Source of the DNA: Mycteria americana
Taxonomy: Eukaryota > Chordata > Aves > Ciconiiformes > Ciconiidae
Reading direction: 5' to 3'
Assembly (NCBI RefSeq): GCF_035582795.1
Contig: NC_134370.1
Span: 49,153,501 to 49,217,500, forward strand
Length of the DNA stretch: 64,000 bases
The translations under genes and the position numbers were made by a program. This document shows positions 12,901 through 22,427 of the stretch, in pieces. Every line of letters begins with the position of its first letter. Positions within the stretch are counted from its first letter, which is position 1. The notes under the pieces were generated by a model. That model was not told where the DNA came from. It did not search any database and was given only the letters and a program-made list of their open reading frames with translations.

Positions 12901-15657
12901 TCCCAGCCCTTCCTCCTCTTGGATCTTTGAGAAAAGCCAGAAGAATCTGAAGTCGGTCTGTGAAAGGAGGCAGAGACTTAATGACTATCCACCGCACATC
13001 ACTGATCGGCACCTGCCGAGCATCGCCATTCCTCTGCACTTGCCTGGGAGATTTACAAACTCAGCTTCACCTGCAGAACCAGCCAGCACCCCGAACTCTG
13101 CTATTTCCTGATATCCCCAAAAGATGTACCCAATTATTCCAGTAGCCATCAGCCCACAAGCTGTAAAGATGCTGGTGCTTAGATGAAATACCCACCTATG
13201 TCCAGCGCTGGCTGCAAAGCAGCTCACAGAACAAGGAACAAAAGGGAGGGCAGGGCAGAGGGGGAAGATTCAGTACCTGGCAGTCATAAACAGGGTGTCC
13301 TCTCCAGCACATCACGTCGAGGATATAGTACGTCTGCTTTGCCTCATTGTAGATGCAGTCCAAGATGCAGTACACTGCGCACACACACACAGGGAGGTCC
13401 AGCCATGCTCCAGAGACCGCCCAACCCAACAGGCAAATGCCAGATCAAATCTCTCCTGCATTAAGCCTGCCCTGATGCAAGGCTGAGAAGTGCAGAGGGA
13501 TCCCCCTCTGCTAACAGAAGCCGCAACCACAGAAAGCGTTTAGCTTGGAGTCCAACAAGGCTACAAAGGTACCAGCCAGAGGCACAGCAAGCAAAGGCAT
13601 GTTTCAGAAAAAGGCATTTATACTCAACAGTAACCTCTCCTCAGGACAAGCAAAGCAACTGCAAGAGGTATAAAGAAAGATGGCATTGTATGCAGCTCTC
13701 TGTCGGAAGACAGAGAAGATGTTGAGGTTTAAGAGCATCAGTTAACCAGGCAGCTAATTAAAATACGTTCTTATCTAGCATAAAAGTATCTGAGATTGTC
13801 CACGCCTAGTTATCCCCAGAGATACATGAACAGGCCTGAAGCTAACTTCCCCTGGCACCAGAAAAGGGCAGAGCGCTTCAGGACCCAGGAAGCTGGAGGA
13901 GCAGCACCGAGCCTGCCAGGGCACACACTCACAGGGAGCAGCAGGTGGTTCCCCTCTCTCTACCCCAAAAGCCTCCTCACACCGTTACCTTTCTCACTCG
14001 TTGAATTGTGCCGGTTCCCCCCTGGCAGCAGGGATGGGAACCTGTTGACGCAGAAGCCGCTCTTGGTGTAAGCTGCTGTTGTGCCCTGTGAGGAAATGGG
14101 AGAGAAAAAACAAAGTCAAGCCAGACACACGGGCCAGTCTTATGTTGGTCGGGAAACAGGTACAGGTCCTTTACCAAATGGTGAGACATCACCATTGCTG
14201 CTGCTTACCCTGGATGCCACGACTAGTGCCCTTTTCCCGACGGGACACACCACTACAACCCACTCCTGCTCCAGATCCGAGGGGACATCAACCAGCCATT
14301 CAGACAGCATCAGCTACAGAGAAATCCAGAAAAAAAAAAAAAAAGCAGTTAGCAACAACTCTCCTGAAGTTATGGAGAACTCACAGCAAGATTTCAACTT
14401 GGCTCCTACAGCTACACTGGGTGCTTCAGAGGCAATTTGCATTGCTCGTCACCCTGCACTACAGCACCAACGGGGCTCCCTCCCTCTCTCTAACCAACTT
14501 CCATAACAGACTCTCCCCCAAGTCTTTCGCTTGCTTCCCAGCTGCTGACTAAGCTTCAGACTACAGCACGGGGCTCACAGTCCTCGGGTTGGGCACCTCT
14601 GTACCTTGGTCCCCACTCCATCACTTTAACTAAATTATTTATAAATACATGGTAGAGCTTAGCAGTTCCTAATACTAGGAGTAAAGAGCCCAGACAAGGT
14701 GACCTCTTCAGAGACTGTCTGGCTGTGATCACCTGAAAGGCTGTATGTCTTTTAGGACCAATATGGCAGCCAAGGCTTATAAAACCCAGTGCCCTAGACA
14801 CAGACAGAGATGGAGTCTTTAACCGACTGCTGTGCAATGGGATACAAATACGGCTAGCTGAGCTGAAATCTCCCAAAGCACACAGGCAACCCATCTCCGC
14901 CTGTCCTCCATTGAACGCAGCATGTCTCAGGGGCAGAACTGAGGCATGGTTCCTCACTGAGCACCAAGCCAGGCAGGATATGTTATTCCCAGCCCCGACA
15001 CAGCCATCACCATGGCTGCTCATCATGCCCAGCCCAGCTTCAACGACCCCACATCCCTCACCCCGCCCAGGCCTGCATTCACACCCACACCCTGTTGTGG
15101 GGAGGCAGGCAGATGCAGGCCGCTCCTCACCTGATTGGCATAGCGCTTGGGCAGCTTCTTGCCAGTATCCACGTCCATCTCCTCTTCCTCCGCATCTTCC
15201 CCCTCCTTCTCCTCGCCCTCGCTCTCCACCCCTGCCCAGTCGTCCTCTGCCAGCCTCCTGGCATGGTTCACGTAGTCCAGCCGCCTCCTGGGGGGGAGGA
15301 AACAGCCCAGCTTGCCCTCTGCGGCAGGCAGGCCACCACCCCCCCGCTCCCCCCACCCAAGGCCCTGGGCCGCGTCTCCACAGCCCAGGCCGCCCGGCGG
15401 GCCCAGCACGGGCCTGCCCGCGCCCAGCGGCGCCCCCGGCCGGGCCGGGCCGGGCCGGGCCTCCCCTTCGCGGGGCCCCAGTCCCAGCGGAGCTGGCTCG
15501 CTCACTCTCTCTGGAGGCGGAGGAGGCGCTGGCGGCGCTCGGCCTGCCCCGGGCCGCCGCGGGCCTTGTACGCGGCCAGGCGGGGGTGCGGGGCCGCCGG
15601 GCTGTTGGGCGCTGCCAGGGCCACGCCGGCCGCCAGCGCCGCGCTCAGCTCCTCCAT
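6577..15657 (-). CDS. SNUPN: Snurportin-1, whole gene (8 coding exons)
   Basis: Coding parts on minus: 15657-15506, 15287-15131, 14313-14209, 14085-13989, 13374-13277, 12957-12880, 10988-10908 and 6906-6577. They total 1098 nt, or 365 aa (human 360), and every junction keeps frame. Snurportin-1 binds the trimethylguanosine cap of spliceosomal snRNPs and links them to importin-beta for nuclear import. The N-terminal importin-beta-binding region (about 1-65) keeps the basic [10 protein letters not shown] and [11 protein letters not shown] motifs. An acidic stretch (about 72-90) follows, then the cap-binding domain. The two tryptophans that sandwich the cap in human (107 and 276) correspond to Trp109 in LSEW and Trp279 in LVGWLRPYM. 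The C-terminus keeps [12 protein letters not shown] and ends in MEN. The promoter region is shared with divergent SNX33. Confidence 0.96.
6907..10907 (-). other. SNUPN: SNUPN intron 7 (4.0 kb): nothing recognised
   Basis: The longest SNUPN intron, with donor GTGAGA at 10907 and acceptor ACAG at 6907. I see no exon, RNA gene or clear transposon in it. Open frames of 60-175 codons have no recognisable features. Confidence 0.7.
10908..10988 (-). CDS. SNUPN: SNUPN coding exon 7
   Basis: 27 codons beginning [13 protein letters not shown] and ending AMDFPFE, phase 0 at both ends, flanked by CTTTCAG and GTGAGA. It matches human snurportin FKFVGLKNFPC. Confidence 0.95.
11225..11350 (+). mobile_element. 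Possible CR1/L3-like LINE 3'-end relic
   Basis: The stretch contains AAAAGAGGATTAGACCAGCT followed by a CTGGTGGCCATTAA motif and CCATGGTCTAGG. This resembles, from memory, the 3' tail shared by many amniote CR1/L3-type LINEs (aaagaggattagacaa... tggccattaa...). It is short and diverged, with no target-site duplication seen, so the call is weak. Confidence 0.35.
12758..12789 (+). repeat. A-rich tract (25 A, G, 6 A)
   Basis: A homopolymer run read directly from sequence, in SNUPN intron 6. On the transcript strand it is a U tract about 120 nt after exon 6 begins its downstream intron side is excluded: it lies between exon 6 and the upstream GT-rich flank. No SINE or processed-gene body is visible beside it. 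Confidence 0.85.
12880..12957 (-). CDS. SNUPN: SNUPN coding exon 6
   Basis: 26 codons, [20 protein letters not shown] followed by KSRINP, phase 0 at both ends, with acceptor TTTCACAG and donor GTAAGT. It corresponds to human [20 protein letters not shown]. Confidence 0.95.
12958..13276 (-). other. SNUPN: SNUPN intron 5 (319 bp)
   Basis: Donor GTACTG at 13276, acceptor TTTCACAG at 12958. Nothing recognised inside. Confidence 0.8.
13277..13374 (-). CDS. SNUPN: SNUPN coding exon 5
   Basis: It completes a split codon and then encodes 32 residues, [20 protein letters not shown] then [12 protein letters not shown], closely matching human ILDCIYNE...[13 protein letters not shown] in the cap-binding domain. 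Confidence 0.95.
13375..13988 (-). other. SNUPN: SNUPN intron 4 (614 bp)
   Basis: It has a GT-rich acceptor region (GTGTGTGTGCGCAG) from the CA repeat at about 13381-13391. Nothing else is recognised inside. Confidence 0.8.
13989..14085 (-). CDS. SNUPN: SNUPN coding exon 4, with tandem donors
   Basis: It encodes [20 protein letters not shown] then [12 protein letters not shown] plus one base, matching human [26 protein letters not shown]. Two possible donors lie 9 nt apart: GTAACG (exon end 13989) and GTGAGA (exon end 13998). Both keep the frame. I chose the outer donor because its product is closer to the human length. Confidence 0.9.
14209..14313 (-). CDS. SNUPN: SNUPN coding exon 3
   Basis: 35 codons, [20 protein letters not shown] then [15 protein letters not shown], phase 0 at both ends. 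Trp109 corresponds to human Trp107, one of the two cap-stacking residues. Confidence 0.95.
14314..15130 (-). other. SNUPN: SNUPN intron 2 (817 bp)
   Basis: Donor GTGAGG at 15130, acceptor TCTGTAG at 14314. It holds a 14-A run near 14331-14344; no gene recognised. Confidence 0.8.
15131..15287 (-). CDS. SNUPN: SNUPN coding exon 2
   Basis: It completes the split Glu codon and encodes [17 protein letters not shown]..., the acidic run and [10 protein letters not shown]. This is the end of the importin-beta-binding region and the linker to the cap-binding domain. Confidence 0.95.
15506..15657 (-). CDS. SNUPN: SNUPN coding exon 1
   Basis: It begins [11 protein letters not shown], as human snurportin begins MEELSQALASS, and includes [12 protein letters not shown] and [10 protein letters not shown]. 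The donor is GTGAGC at 15505-15500. The ATG at 15657-15655 has G at -3 and G at +4. An in-frame ATG ten codons upstream (15687) also has a good context, but the extension has no counterpart in the human protein I remember. Confidence 0.93.
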
Positions 15658-15839
15658 GGCAACCCCCGCCCGACGGCCGCGCGCCATGACGCACTTCCGC
15701 CCGACGGGGAGGGGTGGTGCCGCAGACGCCCCGCAGCGCCCCCTGGCGGCGCGGAGGCTCCGTGCCCGCCCGGCCAGCGGCAGCCCCCTCCCCCCCCCCG
15801 TGACTCAGTTTCCCCTCCCGCCGGGAGGGGGGCGGGGAC

Positions 15840-16105
15840 CGGGAAGCGGGAGGGGACACTCGGGGCACGGTCGTGGGGGACCACCGCGGGCCGGGATGGA
15901 GGGGACATTCGGGGCGGGGATGGAGGGGACACCCCGGGCAGGGATGGAGGGGACGTACAGAGCAGGGGTGGGGGGGGCAACGGCGGGCAGGGACGTAGGG
16001 GACCATCCCGAGCAGGCATGGAGGGGACATCCAAGGCAGGGATGGAGGGGACACGGTGGGCAGGGAGGGCTGTAGGGGGACACCCCGTGCAGGGAGGGAC
16101 ACCCG
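15840..16105 (+). repeat. G-rich minisatellite, unit about 24-25 bp
   Basis: About eight diverged copies of a unit of the form GGGATGGAGGGGACA-n-GGCA can be read from about 15893 to 16105, with weaker copies before that. It sits between SNUPN and SNX33. Unit lengths vary (about 22-29 bp), and the last copies are longer. Confidence 0.85.
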
Positions 16106-16149
16106 GGACGACTCCCGGTCAGGGTCGCGGGAGCAGCCGGTGCCAGGAG

Positions 16150-16529
16150 CCGTGACCCGCGGGCCGTGCCGTGGCCGTGGCCGTGGCCGTGGGCGGGATC
16201 CGTGCCCCCCGGGCCGGCTGCCTGCAGAGGGCAGCCTGCGACCTGCCGCGCCGCTCCCCGCGGCTCCCCAGCTGCGAACCGGGGAGCTCGGCGCTGCCGT
16301 GCGTCACGGGAGGCTGGCGGCCAGCCCCGCCACCGGCACCGCCACCGCCACCGGCACCGGGCAGCAGCACCGGTACCGGCACCGGCACCGGGCAGCAGCA
16401 CCGACATCGCGCAGCGGCAGCGGGCGCCGACACCGGAACCGGACGGCGGTACCGAGAGCGGCCCCGGGGCCCCGAGCTCGGGCGGCGGCAGCGAGCGGCG
16501 GCCCCCGCGGCCCCCTGCCCGGCCATGCG
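16150..16529 (+). other. SNX33: Candidate SNX33 non-coding first exon
   Basis: A good donor GCG|GTGAGG follows 16529 inside the CpG island, and a good acceptor lies at 17298 just before the coding exon. This suggests a leader exon ending at 16529. Its start is not determinable here; 16150 is only an outer guess. An ATG at 16525-16527 lies two bases before the donor. Confidence 0.4.
16315..16400 (+). repeat. CACCGG-type hexamer repeat
   Basis: Runs of CACCGG/CACCGC hexamers are interrupted by two copies of GGGCAGCAGCACCG. They lie in the probable 5' UTR or promoter of SNX33. Confidence 0.8.
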
Positions 16530-17298
16530 GTGAGGGCGGCCCGCCGGGTCCGCGGAGGGACGGGAGGCTCCGTCCCGGCCGGGCCGCGGCTGCGCTCGGT
16601 TCCCCGGCCACGGTAGCGGCGGCGCGGCGGGCCGGGCTCCCTCCTCCCTCCGCCGCCCGCACCGGCACCGGCAGCCGCCGGCCCCGCGTTGAGGCGGGGG
16701 CTGCCCCGGTGCTGGCCCCGGTGCTGCCCTGCTTGCGGGACCCTTCCCCTCTGTCCTCCGTGAGATTTGCGGATTTCAGGGGGGAAAAAAACCCGAAACA
16801 ACAACAAAACCGCCCACCAAATCCCGGGAAAGTCGGCCCGGAAAGGAATTGCAAAATCCCCAGGCCGGGATCACCGGGAGGTTGGGCTGGGTTTGGGGTC
16901 GGTTCCCGGCGCTTTCCCGGCACCCACCGACTGGCAGCCGCTGGCGGGAGGAAACTGGGGTGTTTTATCCACAGGAGCCCCGAGAAAAGTCGTTTTGGAT
17001 TTATTCCCTCGCTGGCAGCTGGATTTTTTCCTCCCGGAAAGTGAAACCGCGGGATCAGCGTCCCAGCGAGATAAAACCTGCGTGGACATGGCAGAGCCCG
17101 GCTCTTGGTCCAGCCGGGGTTTATATCCCGTAGGAGCGAGGGAAATGCCGCTCGCTTGACCAGGGAATGTTGTTTTTAACCAGGGCTCTGGGATCGGGGG
17201 GGTTACTTGGACATACGGACCTCGGCGTCACCTCGTAGGGGGTTTCTTCTCCACCTTTTTTTATTTCCCTGAGAAACCAGCCAAGCCTTTTCCCACAG

Positions 17299-17402
17299 CG
17301 TGGGGTGGCCCTGGTGCCGAGCGAGCTTGCAGTATCGCTGGGGCTTTTGTTTTTGGCTGTGGGGATTGCGTTACGCCGTGTGTCCCCCTCCCGGGACCGG
17401 CC
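17299..17402 (+). other. SNX33: SNX33 5' UTR part of the main exon
   Basis: The acceptor CCTTTTCCCACAG ends at 17298, giving 104 nt of 5' UTR before the ATG at 17403. No nearer acceptor is seen. Confidence 0.6.
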
Positions 17403-18843
17403 ATGGCGTTGAAAGCCAGAGCACTTTACAACTTCCAGAGCGAAAACAAAGAGGAGATCAGCATCCAGGAGAACGAGGAGCTCGTCATCTTCAGTGAGAA
17501 CTCCCTGGACGGGTGGTTACAGGGCCAAAACAGCCGCGGGGAGACCGGCCTCTTCCCTGCCTCCTACGTCGAAATCCTCCGCTCCAGGTCAGGCTCCAAC
17601 TACACGGACTACTCCAGCAGCCCGGCCGGCTCCCCTGGGCATGACTCCTCCTTCTACACAGCCCCCCCCAACCCCGGCATCTCCTACCAGGGCAGTTTTG
17701 AGGACGACGATGATGATGACTGGGATGACTGGGACGATGCTTGCACGGTGGTGGAGGAGCCCCGGAGCGCGCCGGGCACCAACGGGCACCCTTCGCCCAG
17801 CCTGCAGTACCCGGCGGCGTACAGCCACCACCAGCATGCCGGTTACCATCCCAAGCCGGCACTGGAGAGGCAGGACAGCATGAGCTCCTCCAAGAGGGGC
17901 AGTGTGGTGGGGAGGAACCTCAACCGCTTCTCCTGCTTCGTCCGCTCGGGGGTGGAAGCCTTCATCCTGGGCGACGTGCCCCTGATGTCCAAGATTGCCG
18001 AGGTGTACTGCATAGAGATGGGCTCCAAAGGTCCCCAGTGGAGGGCGAACCCCCACCCCTTCATCTGCTCGGTGGAGGACCCGACCAAGCAAACCAAGTT
18101 CAAGGGTATCAAGAGCTACATCTCCTACAAGCTTACCCCCAGCAACATCAACTCGCCTGTCTACCGGCGGTACAAGCACTTTGACTGGCTCTACAACCGC
18201 CTCCTGCACAAGTTCACGGTCATCTCGGTGCCCCATCTGCCTGAGAAGCAGGCCACCGGGCGCTTCGAGGAGGACTTCATCGAGAAGCGCAAGCGGCGGC
18301 TCATCCTCTGGATGGACCATATGACCAGCCACCCCGTCCTCTCCCAGTACGAGGGCTTCCAGCACTTCCTCTGCTGCCGCGACGAGAAGCAGTGGAAGCT
18401 GGGCAAACGCCGGGCGGAGAAGGATGAGATGGTGGGTGCCAGCTTCCTTCTCACCATCCAGATCCCCACAGAGCACCAGGACCTGCAGGATGTGGAGGAC
18501 CGCGTTGATGCCTTCAAGGCCTTCAGCAAGAAGATGGATGACAGCGTCCTGCAGCTGACCAACGTGGCCTCGGAGCTGGTGCGCAAGCACGTGGGGGGCT
18601 TCCGGAAGGAGTTCCAGAAGCTGGGCAATGCTTTCCAAGCCATCAGCCACTCCTTCCACATGGACCCCCCCTACAGCTCGGACGCCCTCAACAACGCCAT
18701 CTCCCACACGGGCAAGACATACGAGACCGTGGGGGAGATGTTCGCCGAGCAGCCCAAGAACGACCTGTTCCTCATGCTGGACACTCTCTCTTTGTACCAA
18801 GGGCTCCTCTCTAACTTCCCAGACATCATCCACCTCCAGAAAG
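17403..18843 (+). CDS. SNX33: SNX33 coding exon 1
   Basis: 480 codons plus one base, ending ...IIHLQK and the first base of Gly before the donor GTAAGG. It holds the SH3 and PX domains and half of the BAR domain. If the intron were retained, the frame would run to a stop at 19124 and cut the BAR domain. Confidence 0.96.
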
Positions 18844-21175
18844 GTAAGGGTGGCTTCTTCTCCCCTGGTGATGACCTCTCCTGCATGATAGCCCCGCATG
18901 GGTGGGAGCAGCACAGGCAGCGGGATGGGGATGCAATGAGGAAATCCTGCGCTCTGATGGGGATGGGGATGAGGATGGGGACTCCTGTGGACTCCTGGGG
19001 AGCCTGTGGCTCCCAGGGAGGCAGCATGTTCCCTGCTGGCACGGCTCCCCGGTCACCCCAGCCCGGGAGAGGCTGCTGGGGCTGTTGGGTCCAGGATCAG
19101 GCTTTGCCTCAAGTGATGCCATAGACTCTGTAACTGCTGCCCAAAGCGCAGGCATCGTGAGCAGGAGCCGGCACCATTGCTGTTGGCTCCAGGATGGCCT
19201 GCCCAGCACCCTGTGAGTGAGGGGCTGCATCGCATCTCCACCCACCACCGCTTGTCCCTCCTCATCCTCCCTCCTTGGCCGAGGCAGCGGTTGGGTGGCC
19301 AGCGGGGATGCTCCAGCTTGCTCCCCCGGGGCTGGGACATGGCTGGGACATGGCCTTGGGTTGGATGGAGGGACCGGGGTGGGGTGCGCAGGGCAGGTGG
19401 GATATGGCTGGGTCTCTTCTTCCCACCAGTCTCACTGCATTCCGCTGGCCAGGGGGGGCACGGTGGACCTTCTGGGGACAACCAGGGTCAAACTCTTCAA
19501 GAGTACATCCCTGCCCCTCTGATCCCTGGACGGGTGCGTTTAGCACCCCAGGGCGTCGGGGCTCCCGGCATCCCCTTATCCCCTTGTGCTTGCAGGTCCC
19601 CTGGGTATTTGGGGGGGTCAGGAAGGAGGAGAGGCAGTGAGAGGTGTCTGCTCTGCCCTTTCTGGGCAGGGCTCGGTGTCCCTTTGCACCCAGGCAGTGG
19701 GGTGTGACGCAGACAAGCCGGGTGTGGAAGTGGGGCCGAAGTCCACACGCTCGTCCCGGCCCGGCTGCCCGCCGCGGGAGGGGACACCCCTGCCGGCATC
19801 CCCAGATTTTGGGTGGCAGGGAGTTTTCCCCAGGGTGAAGCCAGGGCTGTCCGTGTCCGAGCATCCGGGGGTGTCCGTGCATCGCTCCGCATCCCTGGGG
19901 GAGGCTGGGAAGGCGAAGGGGGAAGGGGAGGATGCGATCCAGCCCTGGCCACTTCCTCGCCTTTCCCTCCCCGCGTTGTTTACCGCGGCGGGTGAAGAGG
20001 GGCTGGATCCCATCCGGAAGCGAGGCCGCGTGGGCAGAGCGGAAGGCAGGCTTTGGCCTCCAACCTTTGCTTCTTCCTTCTCCTCCTCCTCCTCTCCACC
20101 GGGAGCAGGGCTGGCGCAGCGGGAGCACCATAACCCCAGGTCCAGCGCTCCCGGCAAGGGGCAGGGAGAAGGGAAAAAAGCCCAGCGAGCTGTGGGCCAG
20201 ATCCTGTTTTCAGGCAAACAGCCTCTGTGCTAATGAGGGGGGAGGAATGCAGGGCTGGAGCCAGGCAGGATTCTTTCGAAACCGAGCTGTAAAAATAAAT
20301 GGAAGGAGGGGGAAAAACTAGTGTCAGAGCATCAGCCGCCTCTGGGAGAGGGAGATGCTTTCCCAGCTGAGCTCCAGCCAGCACTGCATGCCCTTCCTGC
20401 ACCCCGATTCACCGCCTCCCGGGCTGGGGTCTCCCAGGGCTGCTCCTGACCCCCATCCACAGGGTGACATCGAACATTTGCAGGGCAGGCTCGGCCGGGG
20501 TGCTTGGCTATGACGGCACACGCTGCCCCACATTAGCTTTGCACCCCGAGCCTTGAGTCGCACCCCTCCAGCAGCCCAGACCCACAAACCTCCCTCTAAA
20601 TATCAGGCTGACTGCCCAGGGATGGGGCGGAAAAGGAGCTGGCGAGGTCAGAGTCCACAGGGAAGAGGCCCTGGTCTTTCCCTGCCTGGAAGAGAGGGAT
20701 GGGGATTGATGGGCATGGGGAGATGACAGCCCGGGAGCGCGCAGATCCCTCCCTTATTGATGTGGGGCAGCTTTGCACCTCTGACTGTGGGGCAGGCTGG
20801 TGCCCCGGCACAGAGGGCAGTGGGACCCGCCGGTGCTGCCCGGGGATGCCTGTGCCAGGGGAAGGGGGACGGAGGGACGCACAGATCCATCAGCCTCTCA
20901 GCCTTCCCCCTGCCTCCCCAGGCGCCTTCGCGAAGGTGAAGGAGAGCCAGCGGATGAGCGACGAGGGCCGGATGGACCAGGAGGAGGCGGATGGGATCCG
21001 CAAGCGCTGCCGCGTCGTGGGCTTCGCCCTGCAAGCCGAGATGAACCACTTCCATGAGCGGCGCGTGGCCGACTTCAAGAGGATGATGCAGTCCTACTTA
21101 AAGCAGCAGATCGTTTTCTACCAGCGCGTCAGCCAGCAGCTGGAGAAGACGTTACGCATGTATGACAACCTCTAA
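17403..21175 (+). CDS. SNX33: Sorting nexin-33 (SH3-PX-BAR), whole gene
   Basis: Coding parts are 17403-18843 and 20922-21175: 1695 nt, 564 aa (human 574). SNX33 belongs to the SNX9 family, which bends membranes during endocytosis and binds dynamin and WASp. Seen in order: an N-terminal SH3 domain (about 2-60, with ALYNF, DGWLQGQN and GLFPASYVEI); an acidic linker with WDDWDD (107-112); the RGSVVGRNLNRFSCFVRSGV motif (165-184); a PX domain (about 220-325) with the phosphoinositide-binding RRYKHFDWL; and a BAR domain from about 350 to the end, finishing LEKTLRMYDNL. The ATG has G at -3 and +4. Head to head with SNUPN and tail to tail with CSPG4. Confidence 0.97.
18844..20921 (+). other. SNX33: SNX33 intron (2.08 kb)
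   Basis: It runs from donor GTAAGG to acceptor TGCCTCCCCAG. It contains a GATGGG-type run near 18955-18985. No gene is recognised inside. Confidence 0.85.
20922..21175 (+). CDS. SNX33: SNX33 coding exon 2 (last)
   Basis: It completes the Gly codon and continues AFAKVKESQRMSDEGRMDQE to ...QLEKTLRMYDNL and TAA, matching the C-terminal BAR helix of human SNX33 nearly throughout. Confidence 0.97.
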
Positions 21176-21850
21176 CGCCTCCGCTTGCTGCCCCGCCGAA
21201 ATCACGCACTTCTCTATCCGCAGCCTTGCAGACCTCCTCTGTTTGTGACGGGCTGAGAATGAACGGGAACTCATGACGCTAGTGACCAAATACCTTTGGG
21301 CTTTCTTCCCCCTTCCCGGGCGGGCAGTCTGCAGTCCTGCGGGGAAGGGCTTGCCCGCAGGCTGGCTGTGCCACCTCTTTCCCTGGGGACCTCCCGCCCT
21401 GCCGCGGGTCTGGCGGGGATGCGGGGGGTCACAAGAGAGACGGACATGGAGGGAACGGTGCCGGTATCTCTGCCCAGTGATTTTTAGCTTTCTGAAAACC
21501 CATCCTCCTGGAGCAGAGAGGTGGGTGCATCCCAGCCCGCTGGGAGAAGAAATCAAAGCGGTCAACATTTTGCACACTAAAAGCTTTTCTGATGGAAAAA
21601 AGAGAAGAGAAAGATCTTTATTTGGAAGAGAATGATTTTTTTTTTTTGGTCACAAAATATTTTCAATATTTTCCATTTTTCGCAAATGTTTCTGCAGCAT
21701 TTTTACCAATCAGTTTTTAAATAGACGCACATAGGCGAAAGGAAATCTCTTTCTCAAGCATGGCTGTTGACTGGGAAAAGGGAGAAAAAAAAGGCAAAAA
21801 ATAAAGCGCCCCACAGCGTTTTCAATAAAAATGTCAGTAGAAAAAACCAC
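21176..21850 (+). other. SNX33: SNX33 3' untranslated region (predicted)
   Basis: Two AATAAA hexamers 24 nt apart close this 3' UTR of about 650-675 nt. It has a run of 12 T near 21636-21647. Confidence 0.65.
21800..21829 (+). terminator. SNX33: SNX33 polyadenylation signals (two AATAAA)
   Basis: AATAAA is at 21800-21805 and again at 21824-21829, and a TGTCTG element follows about 50 nt later. Confidence 0.7.
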
Positions 21851-22427
21851 CCACCCTCTTCCCAGAGATGTCTGCGGAAAACGGAGCTGCTCCAGGATCC
21901 TGGGGAAGGCTCTGCATCCGAGCATCCCCCGGCTTCCAGCCAGCTGCCGAAAATCCCCATGCCGTGGGCAGCGGAGGGCTGAGTGCCGGCGGGGGGCCCG
22001 CACCGGCCGCCCTCCCACTCTCCAAACAACCTGCCGAGGGGCAAATCCTGCCCCGCTTTGCCCTGCCCAGTGGGGCAGAACCCACGGCAGCGTGCCGCTG
22101 CCTGGGGAGACAGCGGGACTGGCACGGGGGCCTTGTTTTCGAAGGGAAATGCCTGGGATAAATCACAGCGAGGAAAGTTAGGGCCGGCTTGGCATGGCTC
22201 CAGGGTTAAAATTAGACCCGGCATGCAGGCCAGCGGGGTATTGTTAAAATAACAGCGGTGCTGGGAATGTGGCGGGCTGCGCTCCGTCCTCCCAGAGCCC
22301 TCCCTGGCCCTAGCCCGCGGGGACAAGCACGCCAAAATACACCCAGAGGCGTTGCGCAGCCTCCGTCCAGGGAGGACGCATTTCCTCCTGCGTCCCACAG
22401 CCGGGGTGGTCCCCTTCACCATGGCTC

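Larger units (their letters stand above)
15300..16760. promoter_or_regulatory. Divergent CpG-rich promoter region of SNUPN and SNX33
   Basis: A GC- and CpG-rich block separates two head-to-head genes. On the SNUPN strand an ETS-type site CGGAAGTG lies at 15698-15691, immediately upstream of the two candidate ATGs, with TGCGTCA next to it. An AP-1-like TGACTCA is at about 15802-15808. No TATA box is seen on either side. The SNX33 first exon probably starts in 16150-16500. Confidence 0.65.

Noticed and set aside
14911-16155. Long overlapping frames between SNUPN and SNX33
   Set aside because: They consist of GC-rich low-complexity sequence and the minisatellite. Only the SNUPN exons on minus have recognisable protein.
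17589-18914. 441-codon open frame on minus opposite SNX33 exon 1
   Set aside because: It is a mirror of the strongly biased SNX33 codons (third-position C/G); the protein resembles nothing and the plus strand is clearly coding.
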